9,030 nt of DNA, from contig JAFGFO010000145.1 of assembly GCA_016931085.1 (NCBI GenBank), positions 1-9,030 on the forward strand. Direction: 5' to 3'. The notes below the pieces were generated by a model that saw only the letters and a list, made by a program, of their open reading frames with translations, had not been told where the DNA came from and did not search any database. Shown piece by piece: positions 6,942-9,030 of this stretch (its first letter is position 1; each line of letters begins with the position of its first letter). A program made the translations under genes and the position numbers. Source of the stretch: Thermoflexales bacterium. Lineage in GTDB: Bacteria; Chloroflexota; Anaerolineae; Fen-1058.

Positions 6942-6971
6942 CATTTTACCACGCTTTACCATCCTTAGCCA
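6942..6971 (-). promoter_or_regulatory. Three decamer-phased direct repeats upstream of the giant surface-protein gene
   Basis: Read on the minus strand, three adjacent decamers are TGGCTAAGGA, TGGTAAAGCG and TGGTAAAATG, a 10-bp period matching one DNA helical turn. The last includes TAAAAT (complement of 6943-6948), a possible -10 box about 79 nt upstream of the ATG at 6864. No good -35 box is seen at 17 bp. This could be the binding site of an activator or repressor controlling the large gene. The region is shared with the divergent hemolysin III promoter, whose -35 box begins 22 bp further on. The DNA repeat is observed; the regulatory role is inferred. Confidence 0.35.
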
Positions 6972-6993
6972 TCCGGCCAAACACGCGATTCGC

Positions 6994-7022
6994 TTGACGT
7001 GCGCCTGGCTTTACGCTATACT
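6994..7022 (+). promoter_or_regulatory. Sigma70-type promoter for the hemolysin III family gene
   Basis: TTGACG at 6994-6999 (5/6 to consensus) and TATACT at 7017-7022 (5/6) are separated by exactly 17 bp. Transcription would begin near 7029 and give a leader of roughly 69 nt before the ATG at 7098. The in-frame ATG at 6999 overlaps the -35 box, so it cannot be the start of a transcript made from this promoter. Confidence 0.7.
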
Positions 7023-7034
7023 ACCCCAAAGATG

Positions 7035-7062
7035 GTTTCAGGTCTCAGGTTCCAGGTTTCAA
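7035..7062 (+). repeat. Heptanucleotide tandem repeat (GTTTCAG-type, 4 units)
   Basis: Four contiguous 7-bp units occur: GTTTCAG, GTCTCAG, GTTCCAG and GTTTCAA. They lie in the 5' leader between the promoter and the start codon of the hemolysin III gene. Short heptamer arrays of this kind resemble the dispersed short tandem repeats described in intergenic DNA of cyanobacteria. Whether this one is dispersed in this genome cannot be told from the window. Confidence 0.75.
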
Positions 7063-7097
7063 GGCAACACCTTGACCTGTGGGAAGCGAGTAAGACA

Positions 7098-7751
7098 ATG
7101 CTCAACAAATTGCGCGATCCAGTCAGTGGCCTGACGCATCTCGGCGCGACCGTTGTCGCCATCGTCGCCGTGGCGATCTTGTTGTTCCTGGGGCGCGACA
7201 GCGCCACCAAGCTGATTTCTCTAGCGGTCTATGGCCTGAGCTTGATTTTGATGTTCGCGGCGAGCACGGCCTATCACCTGGTCGACGCCACACCCCAGGT
7301 GGTCGGTGCCCTGCGCAAGCTCGACCATTCGGCCATCTATTGCTTGATTGCCGGCACCTACACGCCCATTTGCCTCCACTTTTTCCAGGGCTTTTGGCAA
7401 TGGGGGTTTGTAGGGATCATCTGGAGCCTGGCGGCTGCCGGCATTACGGTCAAGCTCTTTATGATGAAAGCTCCCCGCTGGCTGGCGGCAGGGATTTATC
7501 TGCTCATGGGCTGGTTAGCGCTGATTGCCATCCCAGAGATTGTCAAGGCCATGCCCGTGCCTGCCCTGGCCTGGCTCTTGGCGGGCGGCATCTTTTTTAC
7601 GGTAGGAGCGGTGATCTATATCATCAAGAAGCCGGATTTTTTCCCCAAGGTGTTCGGCTTTCACGAAGTATGGCACATCTTTGTGATCCTGGGCTGCGCG
7701 TGCCACTTTATCGTCATCGCGGCTTTTGTCGCGCCACACGCCACAACATAG
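7098..7751 (+). CDS. trhA: Hemolysin III / PAQR family integral membrane protein
   Basis: From ATG 7098 the protein is 217 aa, the usual size of bacterial hemolysin III (TrhA/YqfA-type) proteins, and begins MLNKLRDPVSGLTHLGA, which matches the family's N-terminal pattern. Starts at 6999 or 7032 would add residues encoded by the promoter and by the heptamer repeat, so they are rejected. The Shine-Dalgarno is weak (GCGAG, 7 nt upstream). Seven hydrophobic helices are visible. The PAQR metal-site residues are all present: STAYH with H60, LDHSAIY with D76, and HEVWH with H189 and H193. The family sits in the inner membrane and is linked to membrane-fluidity homeostasis; the haemolysin name is historical. 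The gene is monocistronic, with its own promoter upstream and an intrinsic terminator directly after the stop. Confidence 0.93.
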   Translation: MLNKLRDPVSGLTHLGATVVAIVAVAILLFLGRDSATKLISLAVYGLSLILMFAASTAYHLVDATPQVVGALRKLDHSAIYCLIAGTYTPICLHFFQGFWQWGFVGIIWSLAAAGITVKLFMMKAPRWLAAGIYLLMGWLALIAIPEIVKAMPVPALAWLLAGGIFFTVGAVIYIIKKPDFFPKVFGFHEVWHIFVILGCACHFIVIAAFVAPHATT

Positions 7752-7755
7752 GAGC

Positions 7756-7785
7756 AGGGCGGCCTAGGGAGGCCGCCCTACTTTT
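7756..7785 (+). terminator. Intrinsic terminator of the hemolysin III gene
   Basis: A perfect 9-bp stem (AGGGCGGCC, 7756-7764, with GGCCGCCCT, 7771-7779) closes a 6-nt loop and is followed by ACTTTT. It begins 5 nt after the stop codon at 7751. In the opposite direction the stem lacks a U-run, so it serves the plus-strand gene better than the convergent etfA, although it could slow both. Confidence 0.8.
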
Positions 7786-7796
7786 CAGACAGGCTC

Positions 7797-8780
7797 TTAG
7801 CGCGCCAGTCGCTTCTTGAGCTCGGCCGCCAGAGCCGGGACGATCTTGAACAGGTCGCCCACCACGCCGTAGCGCGCCAGCCCAAAGATCGGCGCTTCGG
7901 GATCCTTGTTGATGGCCACGATGAGCTTGGCCGTGCGCATGCCGGCCTGGTGCTGGATGGCGCCGCTGATGCCGCAGGCGATGTACATGTCGGGGCTGAC
8001 CGTCTTGCCGGTCTGGCCCACCTGGTGGGCGTAGGGAATCCAGCCAGCGTCCACCGCCGCGCGGCTGGCGCCCGTGGCCGCGCCCAACGCGGCCGCCAGC
8101 TCGCGCACCGGCCCAAAACCGGCCTCCCCGCCCACGCCGCGCCCGCCGGAAACGATGATGCGGGCGTCGGCCAGGTTGACCTGTCCCTCTTCCACGATCC
8201 ACTCGCCCACCGTGCTTGCGATATCGCCCTCGGCCATCACGGGCGGCACGCTCACGATCTCGCCGGAGCGGCCCGCGTCCGTCTCTGGCTTGGGGAAGGC
8301 CCGGCTGCGCAGGCTGATGATGACGGGGGTACGCAGCGGCTCGACGGTCGAGCTCAGCTTGCCGGCGTAAATCGGGCGGGTGGCGACCAACTGCCCATTT
8401 TGCAGCTCAACCGCCGTGCAGTCGGCAATCGCGCCTATCCCTGCATCGGCCGACAGCGCCCCGCTCATCTCGCGCCCGCGCGAGGTGGCGCCCATCAGGA
8501 CAGCCGCCGGTTGATTCTCGCCGACCAGCTTGGCCAACACCGCCGCATACGGCTCGAGGCGATAATCGGCCAGCGTGGCGTCGTCGCAGGTGAAGACCTT
8601 GTCAGCGCCGTAGCTGACAGCTTCCTTGGCCAGTGCCTCGACCCCCTGGCCCAATACGCAGGCCACCACCTGGCCGCCCAGGCCGCCGGCAAGCACGCGA
8701 GCCAGCCCCATCGCTTCCCAGGCCACCGGCGCTGCCTGGCCTTTGAACTGTTCGACCCAGACAAAAATATCGTTGCTCAT
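7797..8780 (-). CDS. etfA: Electron transfer flavoprotein alpha subunit
   Basis: This is a complete 327-aa ETF alpha (FixB-like) subunit. The C-terminal FAD-binding domain carries the family signatures: SGGRGVGG at 211-218, [11 protein letters not shown] at 237-247, [14 protein letters not shown] at 253-266, GISGAIQH at 270-277, [10 protein letters not shown] at 290-299 and YGVVGDLF at 304-311. The N-terminal half is the alpha/beta domain that packs against ETF beta. The ATG at 8780 is supported by AAGGAG (complement of 8787-8792) at 6 nt spacing. With EtfB it forms a soluble FAD-containing heterodimer that takes electrons from acyl-CoA or other flavin dehydrogenases and passes them to a membrane quinone oxidoreductase. 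Whether this pair is of the ordinary or the electron-bifurcating type cannot be decided from what is visible. etfB lies upstream on the same strand, separated by an unusual 114-bp spacer. Confidence 0.96.
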   Translation of the reverse strand: MSNDIFVWVEQFKGQAAPVAWEAMGLARVLAGGLGGQVVACVLGQGVEALAKEAVSYGADKVFTCDDATLADYRLEPYAAVLAKLVGENQPAAVLMGATSRGREMSGALSADAGIGAIADCTAVELQNGQLVATRPIYAGKLSSTVEPLRTPVIISLRSRAFPKPETDAGRSGEIVSVPPVMAEGDIASTVGEWIVEEGQVNLADARIIVSGGRGVGGEAGFGPVRELAAALGAATGASRAAVDAGWIPYAHQVGQTGKTVSPDMYIACGISGAIQHQAGMRTAKLIVAINKDPEAPIFGLARYGVVGDLFKIVPALAAELKKRLAR

Positions 8781-8799
8781 GGCATTCTCCTTGATTTAT

Positions 8800-8884
8800 C
8801 CGCGAATAACGCGAATCTTCGCAAGTCTGTACATTGAATCACAAAATCCTATGTTGTATTCGTGAAAATTCGTGAAATTCGTGG
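8800..8884. repeat. Imperfect inverted repeat of CGCGAAT/ATTCGTG words in the etfB-etfA spacer
   Basis: The 114-bp gap between etfB and etfA holds CCGCGAATAACGCGAAT at 8800-8816 and, 51 bp on, ATTCGTGAAATTCGTGG at 8868-8884. These are reverse complements at 13 of 17 positions. A further ATTCGTG copy at 8858-8864 makes a run of three at 9-10 bp spacing. The pattern resembles a small dispersed repeat or miniature element inserted in the operon. In RNA it could fold into a long, imperfect hairpin. No promoter can be assigned with confidence. Confidence 0.6.
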
Positions 8885-8894
8885 CTAAAATCGA

Positions 8895-9030
8895 CTACAG
8901 AATCTTAGCCGCCAGGATCTTGTCGACCAGCGCGGCCGCGATTTGCTCCGGGCTGTCGCCGGTGACCATCTCGCACTTGCCCTCGCGCGGCGGCGGGGCA
9001 GACACCTTGGACCACTTGACGGCTGCCGCC
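8895..9030 (-). CDS. etfB: Electron transfer flavoprotein beta subunit, C-terminal fragment (gene continues beyond the window)
   Basis: Reading the minus strand from the window edge gives 44 codons and a TAG stop at 8895-8897. The fragment begins AAAVKWSKVSAPPPREGK and ends DSPEQIAAALVDKILAAKIL. The VSAPPPREGK stretch followed by GDSPEQIAAALVDKIL matches the usual C-terminal tail of ETF beta, the arm that wraps around the alpha subunit. Its position directly upstream of etfA on the same strand supports the call. The 5' part, including the AMP-binding region, lies outside the window, so intactness cannot be judged. Confidence 0.85.
   Translation of the reverse strand, partial: AAAVKWSKVSAPPPREGKCEMVTGDSPEQIAAALVDKILAAKIL

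Noticed and set aside
7340..7819. Second plus-strand frame inside the hemolysin III gene
   Set aside because: It is out of frame with the membrane protein, runs through the terminator and shows no membrane or domain pattern.
7950..8837. Plus-strand open frame of 295 codons
   Set aside because: It is antisense to etfA, whose motifs and Shine-Dalgarno are unambiguous.

Overview
The window has the look of a chromosomal segment from a GC-rich environmental bacterium. The giant secreted FG-GAP protein, its C-terminal beta-domains and the short dispersed-type intergenic repeats would fit the phylum Chloroflexota (Anaerolineae-like). That placement is an impression from protein style, not a database result. 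There is no rRNA, tRNA or CRISPR array in the window.

Left edge (1-830): a 13-C homopolymer is followed by a dense cluster of seven TGTCA/TGACA motifs, including a perfect inverted repeat. The last motif forms the -35 box of a good promoter. This promoter drives a two-gene toxin-antitoxin-type operon: a 91-aa acidic, helix-rich protein of unnamed family, then a 122-aa TumE-family (DUF6516) toxin-like protein joined to it by an ATGA stop/start overlap. By eye this stretch is lower in GC than the rest, so it may have been acquired.

Centre (838-6864, minus strand): one gene for a 2008-aa exported protein. In order it has a signal peptide, 14 calcium-loop FG-GAP/VCBS repeats, a nidogen-like beta-domain, a zinc-metallopeptidase domain with HELSHYLLYHD and a downstream SAM Met-turn candidate, a five-copy GYARAGG linker, several beta-domains, and a C-terminal transmembrane anchor with a basic tail. 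It is probably a cell-surface adhesin/protease. Its 3' end lies tail to tail with the toxin gene, only 8 bp apart, with no terminator visible.

Divergent intergenic region (6865-7097): toward the left lie a perfect Shine-Dalgarno and three decamer-phased TGGxxAA repeats for the giant gene. Toward the right lie a clear sigma70-type promoter and a heptamer repeat in the leader of a 217-aa hemolysin III/PAQR (TrhA) membrane protein, which ends at a strong intrinsic terminator.

Right edge (7797-9030, minus strand): etfA, preceded by the last 44 codons of etfB. These are the two subunits of electron transfer flavoprotein, which passes electrons from flavin dehydrogenases to the respiratory chain. 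The 114-bp gap between them carries an imperfect inverted repeat built from CGCGAAT/ATTCGTG words.

The most notable items are the giant metallopeptidase-propeller protein with its synonymously drifting GYARAGG linker, the TGTCA motif cluster at the left edge (transposon end or operator), and the repeat-bearing etfB-etfA spacer.
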